From Siphonodentalium dalli (Eukaryota; Mollusca; Scaphopoda; Gadilida; Siphonodentaliidae), in assembly GCA_032622095.1 (NCBI GenBank), contig CP136065.1, positions 155,689,577 to 155,753,576 on the forward strand: 64,000 nucleotides of DNA. The letters are read 5' to 3'. Of the stretch, positions 11,542-23,279 are shown one piece after another. Under the pieces are notes generated by a model. It was not told the origin of the DNA. It saw only the letters and a list, made by a program, of their open reading frames with translations, and did no database searches. Position 1 is the stretch's first letter. Each line of letters starts with the position of its first letter. Both the position numbers and the translations under genes were made by a program.

Positions 11542-11919
11542 TCACGGTTACATCTCCATAAAAACAGTCCACATGACAGTTAATCCTTATATTTATATAC
11601 ATTTAGCGAAAAAGCCACTTTTGTAAATGTATTTAAATCGAAAAGTGTATCGTGACAAAACCAGCCCAAAATATCCCTTGGCAAAAGTTAACAGGAACAA
11701 TTGAAACCCGATGATTTATTAAGTCAATCATGCGCGAATCCAAATGCGCCCAAAACATTATTCGTTCGTCTTTACAAACCCAAATGACGTATCGATGTTA
11801 TTATGAGCTTGGTGTTATGAGCTGTTGCGCATTCACCGATAAATAATTGCAACTAGCCACGTGGGCGCCGACCATTAGGAATGCTGGATTTAGTGATGAC
11901 AACACTTAGTATGTAAATA
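11522..11919. repeat. 400-bp dispersed repeat, copy A
   Basis: Nearly identical to 48223-48630, in the same orientation, from acaagttatgaccact to tagtatgtaaata. Differences are few (for example a 12-base cttttcacatag-like insertion in copy B near 48375), so the copying was recent. Copy A ends 71 bp downstream of receptor exon 3 in transcript sense. It has no coding potential. Confidence 0.9.
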
Positions 11920-11990
11920 TAGAATGATGACATCTTAGACAATTTTCCAGACAAATATGCCAGTGTATAAACAAATACTAGTTAACGCAC

Positions 11991-12141
11991 CTTTCGTTTC
12001 GATTTGATTCTCTCACTCTGTAGGGATGATGTTTCGCCGATGGTTTTGCTCCCCCACAGTTCGACGCCTATCCGTGTGTATGTTGCCGTGAGGGCGATGA
12101 GTGGAACTATGTAGTTTACAGCCAGCAGCAACAAGCTATAC
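11991..12141 (-). CDS. Tachykinin-like receptor, exon 3 (TM5 and start of intracellular loop 3)
   Basis: A 151-bp internal exon of a class A neuropeptide GPCR. In transcript sense it is preceded by acceptor atttcag and followed by donor gtgcgt. It starts with the last base of a split codon and then reads YSLLLLAVNYIVPLIALTAT, the TM5 helix with its conserved Pro. TYTRIGVELWGSKTIGE follows, and it ends at ERIKSKRK, just before the VVKMM motif expected on the next exon. The LW(G/A)S and SKRK/AKRK signatures are diagnostic of tachykinin (neurokinin) receptors. From memory, the vertebrate genes also have a 151-bp exon with this end point. The receptor would sit in the plasma membrane and couple to Gq in neurons or gut. 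The partner exon at 47452-47670 joins in phase. No stop codon or frameshift is seen. Confidence 0.87.
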
Positions 12142-12309
12142 CTGAAATACCGATATTTATACATATCTTTAATATGCATTATCCCACCTACTCATCTCTC
12201 TCCATTTCTCTTTCTTTCTTTCCTCTCACCCATCTCAGTTCTAACCAACCAGATACTCTACGCTTGTCGACATATACCTATCACCCAATTCCAATACATT
12301 AATGAACAT

Positions 12310-12332
12310 ATATATATATATATATATATATA
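12310..12332. repeat. (TA)n microsatellite
   Basis: About 11 TA units in the upstream intron, about 170 bp from the exon 3 acceptor. Confidence 0.9.
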
Positions 12333-12789
12333 GTCAATCAGCCACTAAATACCCAACCAAATAGCAATGACCAGATACAAGATGCTGGTCCCATGCTGCT
12401 TCAGTGAAGTATTCATGAGACTGCATGGTACCAATATATTGTATACATTTTACCACCTTAAGAATATTGGGTATAATTTTCCTAAAACCCCTGTCACACT
12501 CCGCTGCGATCAGGCCGGCGCTCGCATTGCGCTGAAAAAGTATCAAAATATGAGTAACGCAGGAAGAGCGCGAAAAACTTTCCAAAATTGTCAAATTTGT
12601 AAAACAAGGTATGCTCATATCCCACTTATCACATTTTCATTGCGCACTTAGTACGACTCATTGCGTTCCTAGTTTGTCAAGTCTCACACTCTCACACGCG
12701 CTCTCGCTGCGCTTCCTCTACGCTGTAAACGTTCTCAGTACGTCCAAGTCGCTGTCATTGCGTTGTATAGTACGTTCTCAATACGTTTG

Positions 12790-12822
12790 CAAGTATAAAT
12801 AGTTCCTCCTGCGTGCTCCATA
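12790..12822 (+). promoter_or_regulatory. Conserved TATAAATA plus downstream box, copy 1
   Basis: gtataaatag is followed by cctcctgcgtgctcc at a fixed short distance. The pair recurs at 14093-14123 and inverted at about 15079-15108. The spacing from TATA to the end of the box is about 25-30 bases, as in a Pol II core promoter. Promoter activity is inference. Confidence 0.35.
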
Positions 12823-14092
12823 GTTTGAATTTTGAGGTTGTGGGAATATACCAAACAATCCACAATAGACTAGTTGTCCATGTTCCATGTTACTAAATCG
12901 CTCGGATAGTCATAATTTAAATTGAGCATATGATTCGATTAACTTTTCCACTATATATTGTATGATAGTGATAACGCGTAATTTCATCAGGGAACAGCGT
13001 TTTTAAATAGATCGGCATAATATATGCCCTTTTTATTTTTGAATGGCATGACCTATAATGGAGGGCGACAGCACCATTTCCATGGTTGTTTATTCCTGGA
13101 GTATATACATGTATATACGGAATACTTTGGATTCCATATGGGTGCCACTTCACGTGCACTATTCATATTGCATGTTTCATGCTATCTATATGCCACATAC
13201 GTGACGGAATACATCGGATTAAATTTGCATACTATGCAAACTCCGATGGTGTGGGTGAACAGATCGCATTTCAAATTGGGATCGCACTGTAAACCTGCTG
13301 CAAACTACGGAAGAACGTCATTTGTCACACTTGGACGTATAACGAGCGCCATAGTCGCATTGGCAGCACCGTAGGGCGGTTTATCGCCTCGTGGAAGCGC
13401 AGTAACGTCAAGAGAGAGACGCAGTGAGCGTAATAAGGACGGGAAAGGCACGCAGTGAGAGTCTGATAAAGCTTACTGCTAAAACCCCTGTCACACTCCG
13501 CTGCGATCAGGCCGGCGCTTGCATTGCGCTGAAAAACTATCAAAGCTCCAAGCTAAACGGACTAAGGTATCCAAGAACCGATTGGTGACGCAGTTGACAC
13601 TGACTAGGATGGGAGAGGGTCCCCATGATCGTCACTGAGTGCCAGAGCGCCGCGCTTGTTTTGTGCATGCACAAAACAAGCGCGAGGTTCGGCGTTCTGA
13701 CCAGGGCGCAGTGCTGTCGCGGTGTCAGCGAAAAGCCAGTGGCGTAGCAAGGATGCATACACGCTACTCGTGGTCACAGTAAGAAACCAATCTTGTCCTC
13801 TGCGACTGCAGTAAGCTTAAAACCCATGTCACACTCCACTGCGATCAGGCCGGCGCTTGCATTGCGCTGAAAAAGTACCAAAACATGAGTAACACGCAGG
13901 AGGAGCGCGGAAAACTATGCCGCTTATCACGTTTTTATAACGCTCTTATTACGACCCATTGCGTTTCTACTTTGTCAAGTCTCACTGTGATTCCGTTAAT
14001 CTATAAACGTCCTTAGTGCGTCCAAGTCGCTGTTATTGTGTTGCTAGTACGTTCTCAATAAGTTTGCAAAACGTTCTCTGCGTGGGCGCGGA

Positions 14093-14123
14093 GAGTATAA
14101 ATAGCGCCTCCTGCGTGCTCCAG
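14093..14123 (+). promoter_or_regulatory. Conserved TATAAATA plus downstream box, copy 2
   Basis: gagtataaatagcgcctcct followed by gcgtgctcc. It is preceded by cgttctctgcgtgggcgcgg, a GC-rich segment also kept in the inverted copy at 15108-15145. Confidence 0.35.
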
Positions 14124-15078
14124 TCATAGTCCATGTCGTTGTCCATGTTCCAATTATATATGTTCCGGATATATAGTCATAATTTAAATTGATCGTATGT
14201 TTCGATTCACTTTTCCACTTTAGTATGATAGTGATAACGCGGAATTTCGTCAGGGAACATCGTTGCTAAACAGATGGGCATAATATATGCCCTTTTTTAT
14301 TTTTGAATGGCATGACCTATGGAGGCCGACAGCACCATTCCCATGGGATTCCATTAGGTGCCACTTCACGTGCACTATTCTTATTGCGTATTTCATGTTA
14401 TATATTATGTGCCACATTCGTGACGGAATACATGTACATCGGATTCCAGTTTAAATTTGCATATTATATGCAAACTCCGATGGTGTGGGTGAGTAGATCG
14501 CATTTAAAATGGTATCGTACTGTAAACCTGATGCAAACGTTGGAAGAACGCCATTTGTCACGCTTGGACATATAACGAGAGCCATATTTGTAGTGGCAAC
14601 ATCGTGTTGACGTTCTATGATCGGGAACCAGTCCACAATACCACGTGGCAGCGCAATAAGAGCGCAATAAACGTCGGGAGAGAGACGAAAGAGATGATTT
14701 CTTAAATTTCTGCGACCACGAGTAGCTTGTATGCATCCTTGCTACGTCAACGGGACACTCACTTTTCGTTGCCACGGAGACAGTACTGCGCCCTGGTCAG
14801 AACGCCGGACCTCTGCGCTTGGGTTGTGCATGCACAAAACAAGCGCGGCGCTCTGGCGCTCAGGGGCGATCATGCATGGGGACCCTCTCCCGTCCTAGCC
14901 AGTGTCAACTGCGTCACCAATCGGTTCTTGGATACCTTAATGCGTTTAGCTTGGCGCTTTGATAATTTTTCAGCGCAATGCAAGCGCCGGCCTTATCGCA
15001 GCAGAGTGTGACAGTGGTTTAATCGGACAACTAGTCTATTGCGGATTGTTGGGTATATATGCCCCACAACCTAAAAAC

Positions 15079-15108
15079 TGACTATGACTGGAGCACGCAG
15101 GAGGCGCT
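15079..15108 (-). promoter_or_regulatory. Conserved TATAAATA plus downstream box, inverted copy
   Basis: ggagcacgcaggaggcgcta followed by tttatac is the reverse complement of the plus-strand copies. Conservation across three copies in two orientations shows this is part of the repeat module and not a chance match. Confidence 0.35.
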
Positions 15109-15659
15109 ATTTATACACTCCGCGCCCACGCAGAGAACGTTTTGCAAACTTATTGAGAACGTACTAGCAACACAATGACAGCGACTTGGACGCACTAAGG
15201 ACGTTTATAGCGTAGAGAAAGCACAGTGAGAGCGCGAGACTTTGACAAAGTAGGAACGCAATAGGAGCATACTTTGTTTTAAAAGTTTGACAATTTTGGA
15301 CAGTTTTCCGCGCTCCTCCTGCGTGTTACTCATATTTTGGTTCATTTTCAGCGCAATGCAAGCGCCGGCCTGATCGCAGCGGAGTGTGACGGGAGATTTA
15401 CTGATTGATTTCTTGCTGCGACCACGAGTATCTTGTATGCATCCTCGCTACGTCAATGGACGCTCATGTCGCTCGATTGGTGCTGCCATGGCGTAGACCA
15501 TTGTGTACCCTCTCCCGTCCTAGCCAGTGTCCACTGCATCACCAATCGGTTCTTGGAGACCTTAATACGTTTAGCTTGGCGTTTTGAAACTTTTCAGCGC
15601 AATGCAAGCGCCGACCTCAGTGATCGCAGCGGAGTGTGACAGGGGTTTAAGTGAGCGTA

Positions 15660-15852
15660 ACGACAAAAAAAAGAAAGAAGAAGCTTATCGCTTTCTGGCG
15701 TCGTATCCAATCGATATAAAATGCCTCCAAATCTCCGATAAGATAAAGCAACAATTTTTTGTCGACTATACTCTGCATTAATATGTTATGTATTATGTGT
15801 ATGTGTGTATTATCTTTGCCTTGCAATAAAGTAAGTTTAAAAAAAAAAATAT
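15660..15852 (+). other. Processed-RNA-like 3' end with AATAAA and poly(A)
   Basis: ttgcaataaagtaagttt is followed within about 15 bases by a run of eleven A at 15840, then AT microsatellite sequence. A polyadenylation signal directly followed by genomic A marks a reverse-transcribed 3' end (SINE, LINE or retrocopy). The upstream 180 bp cannot be assigned to a known gene. Confidence 0.5.
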
Positions 15853-17320
15853 ATACATATATATCTTATCATGCACTCTCTCGTAGAATGGTGTCCATCC
15901 CTGATTGTCGTATCCCTTGATTTAGCCGCATTATGTACATTATGTAGGAATCACCAGCATATAAGAGAGGATAAAACGTGGTGAACACGACCATGCGAAG
16001 AAGAAGACACCGATGAGTCATCGATTCCACTCTAAAGCCATTTCGTGGGACAAAATGATGATGATGGCGACAATGATGACAATGGTGATGACAAGACGAT
16101 GAAGATAGTGTTGAATATTTGATAACAAGTCTTTCGCCACTTATCAGATAAAATATGTCAGCAGTAATGCCAGTACATAGTTTGTGGGGGGGGGGGGCAA
16201 TATAATGTTACAAGGGGTGACTGTTTCTCGTTTCTGTGTAGTTTGCTACCAACAAAATGTATAGTATGCAATCTCTAACTGGACTGTTTAGCTATGTGAA
16301 TATGGGAATAGAGAAACATGGTTTATTTTATTTAGTTCGTATAAGCATTCAGTGGCAATCGGTATAGTGAAACAGAAGTGAGGACCAGAGTCAGTGGTCG
16401 CGTCAGAACTAAAGGGTTCTATCTCCATATTTTCATTTTTGTGGGAAATCGAGTTTAAAGTTTTGAGCCCCCCCCCCCCCCCGGTTCACATGTTCTCATT
16501 CTGTTTTGGAAGATAGAACACAGCGGGTATGATAGCTGGTGTGAAAATACTATATGACGAATTTTGAGACAAAACATATGATATCGTGGGTGTAATCACG
16601 AACAACACTTTGGAAATAGAACAATTTGTGTAAATGCTTTTATTCTATTTTTATTTATGCTATAGTAGTTTTCGTGTTTTTCAATCATATAAACGTGCAA
16701 AAATCCCAAATCACTCCATTTTCTGTGTTATTTTAACCAAATAATTATCCTGGAAACAAGATGTTCACACCTATCTAGGAGTGAGAAAGCATTATTTCCA
16801 ATTAGTCATTTCGCTGGCATTCTGCCAAGTTCGAGTTCCATTGCTTTCTATTGAAAGTCAGAGATACAACATTTTAGCACTGAAATTCATTTAATAATTT
16901 CATTGGTCCACAGTGGAGATAGAACAATATAGAACTGTCAAACAAGTGAGTTTTTGAGATGGAACAGATTTACACAGCCTCTCATTCAAATTTGATATAC
17001 GTTACACACGATATCTGGTGATTTTCGGACGGGAAATCCTGCACCGAATCGAAAGATACCAATTTCTCATTTTCCCGCCAAAATGGAGATAAAACAGTTT
17101 AAAACACGTTTTCACAAAGAAACAGCATCTCCGACCCAAGAAGATAAACCATGAATGATTACCATTTCATGATTTGTTTTTTCGAATGGATTGCAAATCG
17201 CAATTATCACGCACTACATTGCAACCATATACTTTGTCCTTAATTTGAGTTAGCTGCGATGTCGCCATGATCCATTACTGTGCTTTTCAAGTCCATTATT
17301 TATTTAAAATATGGATGTAG
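15853..17320. other. Unassigned sequence with poly-G and poly-C tracts
   Basis: Contains an 11-12 base G run near 16184-16198 and a run of about 16 C near 16469-16484. Phrases like ggagataaaac, ggagatagaac and gaagatagaac recur loosely through 16400-17110 but with no fixed period. No gene was recognised. Confidence 0.4.
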
Positions 17321-18310
17321 TTGGTGTGTGTGTTGTTACTGGGAATACGCCGCTGTGGTCGTTGTGGCATATTGTGTGAACTATTTGTGTTCTAACTAAA
17401 TCCCCCCAACGACCACATCGCCGTGTCCCATGCACAATAACACACACCCACCCAATTAATTTCTTATATTGTTATAGCTTTTTGATGATTTATTCCCATA
17501 AAAAAGCTGAGTGTATTCTTATTAATTTTCACAAAATCTGCCGAGAATTTAAGACTAGCCCACTCAGCAAATTAAGTCAGCCCAATAGAAGGTTTACAAA
17601 CACATAGCAACGATAACGTTGTCGATATAAATAACTGGCTTCAGATGCAATTCGGCTGAAATTTGAAAAGCACACCCAATTATTCTGCTGAACGCTTTTT
17701 GTGATGAGGTCAGATTAGATCAACAATTTGTGACATCGTGTTCGTGCTACGGTCTGTGTGTTATTGAGGTCTGTGTGTTATTGAAACGGGTGGCCCAATT
17801 GGCAGTTGACCAATCGCCGACCACGATTTAGTTTAACACACGCGGACAATTTAAATAGTTAAGAAATACACGTAGAGGGTGTGTGCGTTATTGGGGATAC
17901 GGCGATGTGGTCGCTGGAGCACATTGTGTGAACTGCTAACTGTGCCAACAACGACCACAGTGCCGTATCCTTAATAGCACACCCACTACATTCATTTCTT
18001 ATATATTTGTATAGCTTTTTGATGATTTATTCCCAATAAAAAGCTGATTATTTTTTCCACAAAATCTGCCGAGAATTTGAGACTATATAGCACACGCAGA
18101 ACTTTATGTCAACCCAATATAAGAGTCCCAAGAACTTAGCAACGATAACGTGATCGATATAAATAACTGGCTTCAGATGCAATTCGGCTGAACTTTTAAA
18201 AGCACGCCCAAGTATTCTGCTGACCGCTTTTAGTGATTAGGTCGGATTATATCAATAATTTGTGACGTCATGTTCGTGTTACGGTTATGTGTGCTATTGG
18301 GGCATGCAAC
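17321..18310. repeat. Two-unit modular repeat: long hairpin plus 300-bp body
   Basis: Unit 1 starts near 17321 with gtgtgtgttgttactgggaa and unit 2 near 17877 with gtgtgtgcgttattggggat, a 556-bp period. Each begins with an imperfect hairpin in which cgNtgtggtcg pairs with cgaccacaNcgccgt. A near-identical body follows (tagctttttgatgatttatt, aaatctgccgagaattt, aactggcttcagatgcaatt). Partial hairpin ends recur at about 17753 and 18283. This looks like a tandem or nested non-autonomous element with terminal hairpins. Confidence 0.85.
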
Positions 18311-19334
18311 AGGTGACAAATTGACAGGAATATTAAATCTCGTCTGATTGAAGAACACTGGATTAAAATGTTTCGTGACCTGAAGGAATCTAAATCATCA
18401 AGGGGAACTTATATAGTAATATAAAGCGTCATTCCAGTATTAGTCGTTACCTTATTTATCTACCATAACATCTCATACCAGCATTGGTGAAATTTAGGAC
18501 AGCAAACCATAGACTGCCAAACGAGCTTTCAAAATGGCGAAAACACGAGAGTTTACTTTGAAAAATGTGCGGTTCGGAAACATGTGACGAGTATCATTAT
18601 ACTATCATATTCTCTTGATCTGCGATAATTTGGTCACACTCAGGAGAAAATACATTCCTGACTATTACTGGTTAAACCCTTCACCGGAAAAGTTTAATGG
18701 ACTCCTTGCGATTGAAAATATATAAATATTGAATAACGTAAGCATTTATTTGAAACATGTCTTTAAAGAATACAACTAAGATAGTACACTGATCTATAGA
18801 GTTATCCATGTGAATTTATATTCACGTAGTTATGCATACATATATATATGCTCGTTTGCAATTATATGTATACAGTATGCATATGATATATTTATATAAG
18901 TATTACATACAATTTATTATGTATGAACATGAAACTCTGATGAAAATGTTATTCATACCAATGTACATAGTGTATATATGTTATTATGCATGTTCCACAT
19001 TAATTTGTGGCTTTTCGCATTAAACTCATTCATTCACCATGCAATCACCGACCATAATTTAATGTACACAGCCGGGCTATGTAAATATATACTATGGAAA
19101 TTTCATCATATGTATTCCCGGCATAATGCACACGGTTGCAAGATAATAGAACTTTGGCTTTGGAAATGGCGCCTAATTCAAGGTCCGCACAGAACCACCC
19201 GAATACTATTGTGGTTTTATTCATAGCAGGACACAAAAGTAACGCCACACAATTTTTGTTCAATGTTGAAGAAACAGACTTTTGGTTCGTAATTGCACAT
19301 GAAGTAAGTCGGTATATGAGACTAATAATTTAAT
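18311..19334. other. No recognisable gene; AT-rich
   Basis: Strongly AT-rich, particularly 18830-18990, with many tata/atat stretches. Open frames here have no conserved domain. Confidence 0.4.
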
Positions 19335-19614
19335 CATAAGCTGTCAATCCACGCAATACTGTAAATTAATTGGGTGCCACACACTTTGCCATTTAGGTTA
19401 TTTCTCGATAACATAAATTTCTTGATTACTTTCTCGCTACATAAATGACAGAAGCGCCGAGTGACCACGCCTATCATAAGCTGTCAATCCACGCAATACT
19501 GTAAATTAATTGGCTGCCACACACTTTGCCATTTAGGTTATTTCTCGATAACATAAATTTCTTGATTACTTTCTCGCTACATAAATGACAGAAGCGCCGA
19601 GTGACCACGCCTAT
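19335..19614. repeat. Recent two-copy tandem duplication, 140-bp period
   Basis: The unit starting cataagctgtcaatccacgc at 19335 repeats at 19475. I could find only one clear base difference (gggtgcc against ggctgcc), so the duplication is very recent. The unit has no coding or transposon signature. Confidence 0.95.
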
Positions 19615-20105
19615 ATATACCGCGTGTCTAAAATGTACATAGAAATTGTTCGATGCTTCCTACCATTTAACATGAAATTTCGGTGCTGCATCATAATTCC
19701 TTCGGTTATGACTGTAATAATAACCGTACTAGATGGTAATATTCACTACACAAGTAACCAGACAAACCAACAAGATGGAACATTTGCAAAGAAAGGAAAC
19801 ACGGAAATTAAATCTAACAAGGGGTTTGTGCCACCGCGGTCGAATATCAATCCCACGTGCCACTGCAGCTGTCCGTTACCTCGCGATGCGTGATCAGCTG
19901 CGACAAGCCAACCAAAAATGCTGAAATGCCGACGCGACGTGCATGTTCAACGATAAGCACAAGTTTTGAATGACAGCTAGTTGTCTCTTTCAACGTCACG
20001 TGTCTTTTTCGTCGGAAATAGTCTCAATGTTGTATGCTCGTTATACTTCTAACTTCTACTTTTGGTGGTTCTCTTGTGAAATGCCGGATTAAATTATAAG
20101 ATATA
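19615..20105. other. Unassigned sequence with a GC-richer 190-bp stretch
   Basis: A frame across 19733-19924 (63 codons, Arg-rich C-terminal half) sits in locally GC-richer sequence, 19790-19930. I recognise no domain and no flanking splice signals that would make it a convincing exon. Confidence 0.3.
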
Positions 20106-20243
20106 ACTCTTGTTTCGATTAAGGTTATAAGTTATAACCGGAAAGTTTGAAAATAAATGTTCTATATAATTGCGCTACGCTAACGCTACATACTACTCTA
20201 AATTTTCGGTTATAACTGCATTACCTTAATCGAAACCAGAGTC
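20106..20243. repeat. Small inverted-repeat element, 138 bp
   Basis: The arm 20106-20144 (tttcgattaaggttataa... ataaccggaaa) pairs with 20203-20243 (ttttcggttata... taccttaatcgaaa) across a spacer of about 58 bases. This is consistent with a short MITE. No target duplication could be fixed. Confidence 0.7.
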
Positions 20244-20817
20244 ATTTTATTAAATAAGTATCGATAACGCAAACAACCACGACACATAAGAAACATATAG
20301 GCTTGATTGTATATACCGGGCGTTTCTCTTCCCTGTACTTTCATGGAAATATTGGTCTGTGGAATGATGGTTTTTAGCTACTCGTCAAAAAGACGATTTT
20401 CAAACCCTTGTGTCACAAATAACGGTTCCTTTGACATTTTCGTTTGTGTAAACATGTAATAGGCTTCTTGTCATAATCGATGCATACTCTTTCTTAAACC
20501 ACCATTAAGACGAATACGTGTAATAGACCGTAAGACAATATGTTTCTCAGAATTTTTTTTCTCGAAAATACTAATACATGTAGGAAGGTGTCATTAATAA
20601 TACTAATTATGTTGCCGTTGTTGTTGTCGGGGGCGCTGGAATAGGGGTGGGTGGGTCACCAGAAACACAGGTCTTTTTTTATTTTGACCTAAAAATAATC
20701 GGCGACTCGAAAATTAAGTGGGCCTTTAAATAAGACCGCTACGCGTGCGTAACAATTCCCACTCGGTGTTATACGGAGTTTATCAAGAGCTTATAGTTGT
20801 TCTACTGTTGGACACAA

Positions 20818-20958
20818 TCTCCCTCCACACGTAGTCTTATTAAAGACCTCCACGAGAAACACCCAAAAGAAAGCAACATGTGCTCATGTGGTGACATAGA
20901 AAGCGCAGATCACTTTCTTTTAGTCTGCCCGTCATACAATCCATGCAATCAGGGATGA
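20818..20958 (+). pseudogene. LINE ORF2 C-terminal fragment
   Basis: A frame running to a stop at 20956-20958 contains SLIKDLHEKHP and then CSCGDIESADHFLLVCPSYN. This is the CxCG..E...HFLxxCPxY signature that ends many Jockey/CR1-type LINE polyproteins. A comparable CNCGTEIEDAFHFFFECPLF ends the LINE at 39970-44150. Nothing of the reverse transcriptase core remains upstream. Functionally dead. Confidence 0.7.
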
Positions 20959-21640
20959 ATGTTTTATGTCATTAGAAACAAAATACAGAGACAGTGTCAT
21001 ACTCCTGAATAGCTCAAATTCGCTTCATCTTAGCAATAACCACAACATCTTTAAAGCAACCCAAACGTTTATTACCAGAAGTGGTCGTTTTAGTCTTCTG
21101 TCATAATAAATGAAATCATATAAGTACTGAATAAAACTTTGGTCATATACTAGGAAGTCCATTTTTCAAGTAGCATATATAGTTGTCCGATTCATTTGAT
21201 TTCCGTTAGATTTTGTTAAATGTCAATCATTCCATTATTTTGAAAAACAAATTTATAAAGATATATATGTTTGAGATTGCTTGTAAACACTGGTAACTCT
21301 CTCTCTCTCTCTCTGTCTCACTCCTTCTCTTCTGCCTCAAGTTGCCTCAACTGATTCATAATTATTATACTATTCTTAATGTTTTGTTTTCTTGTTATAT
21401 TCATTTCCCCTCAACATGTTCTCTTTAACTCGGCCTCTTCCCATACGCTCCTTCTACATACTATTCTGCATGCGTTTCTTCTGAGGAGATAACTTAAGAT
21501 AAGCGGTGACCCGCTTGTTGTCAGATCCTCTTCACCCTCTAGTCCCTCTTCTATTCTAAACTGTCATATAAATCATAATGTTGTTTCATGTATACATGTA
21601 TTAATTGAGGGTAGAAATAAATATTATTTAAACCAATCTC
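20818..21640 (+). mobile_element. LINE 3' end (coding tail plus 3' untranslated region)
   Basis: Includes the C-terminal coding fragment, a (CT)n run at 21297-21320, the hairpin agcggtgacccgct near 21500 and an AATAAA at about 21616. The 3' boundary is estimated from the polyadenylation signal and is not certain. Confidence 0.45.
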
Positions 21641-23275
21641 CCGTCACACCGTGAGGTATGGTACACCGTATTGCCTGATATTGCTTCAATCTAAACCACC
21701 CTATTATTTAGAGGTGACATAATCATACAAATGTGTCACATCACCTATATAGACTAGACCCGAAGCAAAACTCATTTTAATATTGCTAAGTGGAAAAAGT
21801 TCGATGATTTTCATTAAGAGCACAGCCGGAGGGACATCCATGATCGATCATTTCACTGAATCACCACCAGGAAGCGTTGGTCAGAGGTGACGGACATGTT
21901 ATCTTGCTTGATTGGGTGATATGAGAGTTTATCGGACATGATTCAATCACAAATGAGCGCATCTCATAGCTATAGATCGCGATAACGAATCATGATATGT
22001 ACACCTATATACCGACGGAAAATTGAGACATTTGAGTGATGTGCTTTGTGGGGGGTTTATGAATGACACGAATGGTCGTCAGTTCCGATTTGTCAAAAGA
22101 CTGATCAATGTCAATATAATTCAGTCAAAAGTAAGTTATGCCAACAGCAGACAGCGCGGTAACTAATAAAGATATGAAAACCTGCTAACAGATACACTGA
22201 TCTATTTGAATGATGTTTTTTTTTTAATGTGGGTGGCCTCAAAATGATGCACACTTTGTCTTGAATTGTTTAGTTCATATTTACCAAAAAGACCGATGAC
22301 AACAGGATTCAGTCAAAAGTAAGCCAACCCCGTACACATGGTCGACAGAGTGGAAACTAGTCAAAATATTGACACCAGTCCTGTCGATGCGTGGAACTGA
22401 ATAGCTATTTGAATGTTTGGGTTACTGTGCGTTTTAATGACGACCTAAACGACCAAACTCCATGCAGGGTTTACCTCCTTTGATGACTCGGTAAGACCGC
22501 TGCTACCGACGACATTTTACCCACATTTGGTGGTTTCCGCGATATTAAGATATATACCGAGCGAACAAAGCAACATGCTGCCTTTAAGCACACAAAATAA
22601 TCGAATAAAATTTGTGTAAATTTTGAACCTTAAGTTTAAAAAGTCCCACTAAAACCGAAGAACTATATTTCGAAACGGTGTGATTCGGTTCTCCGATTAT
22701 TTTATCAAAACAAAAGTCTAAACGCACGTGTACGATATTGCCACAACTCGCATGGCAAGTTAAACACAAGAGTTCTAATTTGCTGCAATTTTGACGAGTA
22801 GCTTGCGAAAATCGCCAAGAAAACTACCGCTCTGATTTTCCATTCTGTCGTTATGTTTTAGTGCGGGAATTGTTCTCAAATACACAGAAAATATGACTTT
22901 GGAGCGATCTGGTTTCGCCATTTTTGCTGGAAAACCCCATGCTAAATATAGAAACACAGACTAGTACCCAGCCGGTGACAGAGTCAGAAAGGAAGTATGA
23001 CTGATGCGCTCTGGTAGAGATTGCTAAGCGCTCCGTTTTGACTTCTTCAGTAGACATATTGCGCGGTATATCTATATAGTTTATAGTGTCATCGTGAACC
23101 TATATACGTCACTAATGGTCAATCAAGTCTCTAACCCATGCAAGGCGGTGTTGAATTTAAATGTGTTTAAAACATAATATAAACGAATGTCTGACGGGAT
23201 AAACTAGTACACGAGCTGTGTAAAGTCTTAATGCACATTACAAAAGCAGTAGCCGCTAAAACTGATATTTATAAC
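21641..23275. other. Unassigned, with a segment shared with 23990-24090
   Basis: The segment atttgaatgatg...gtgggtggcctcaaa... ttgtcttgaattg...tagttcatat at 22200-22290 recurs, diverged, at 23998-24080. Otherwise no gene is seen. The short frames at 22584-23057 have no domain. Confidence 0.4.
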
Positions 23276-23279
23276 TTAA

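Larger units (their letters stand above)
12485..15655. repeat. Mosaic of two repeat modules in both orientations, with shared terminal motif
   Basis: The motif cactccgctgcgatcaggcc plus ggcgcttgcattgcgctgaaa occurs at about 12491, 13494 and 13830 in plus sense, and inverted at about 14968, 15341 and 15593. Module Y (about 250 bp, with ccaagaaccgattggtgacg and gagagggtccccatgatcg) lies at 13540-13790 and inverted at 14700-14965 and 15400-15590. Module X holds tataaatag and cctcctgcgtgctcc, at 12485-13480 and 13815-14690, with an inverted partial at 15020-15400. The block is higher in GC and CpG than its surroundings. No transposase frame is seen. I read it as nested non-autonomous transposons sharing ends; class unknown. 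Confidence 0.8.

Noticed and set aside
1-11990. Downstream receptor exon encoding TM6-TM7 on the minus strand
   Set aside because: I looked for CWLPFH- and NPIIYC-type codings and found none. The exon is either beyond position 1 or missed by eye.
19733-19924. Arg-rich 63-codon frame as an exon
   Set aside because: The composition is interesting, but I find no acceptor/donor pair and no family. Left as unassigned.
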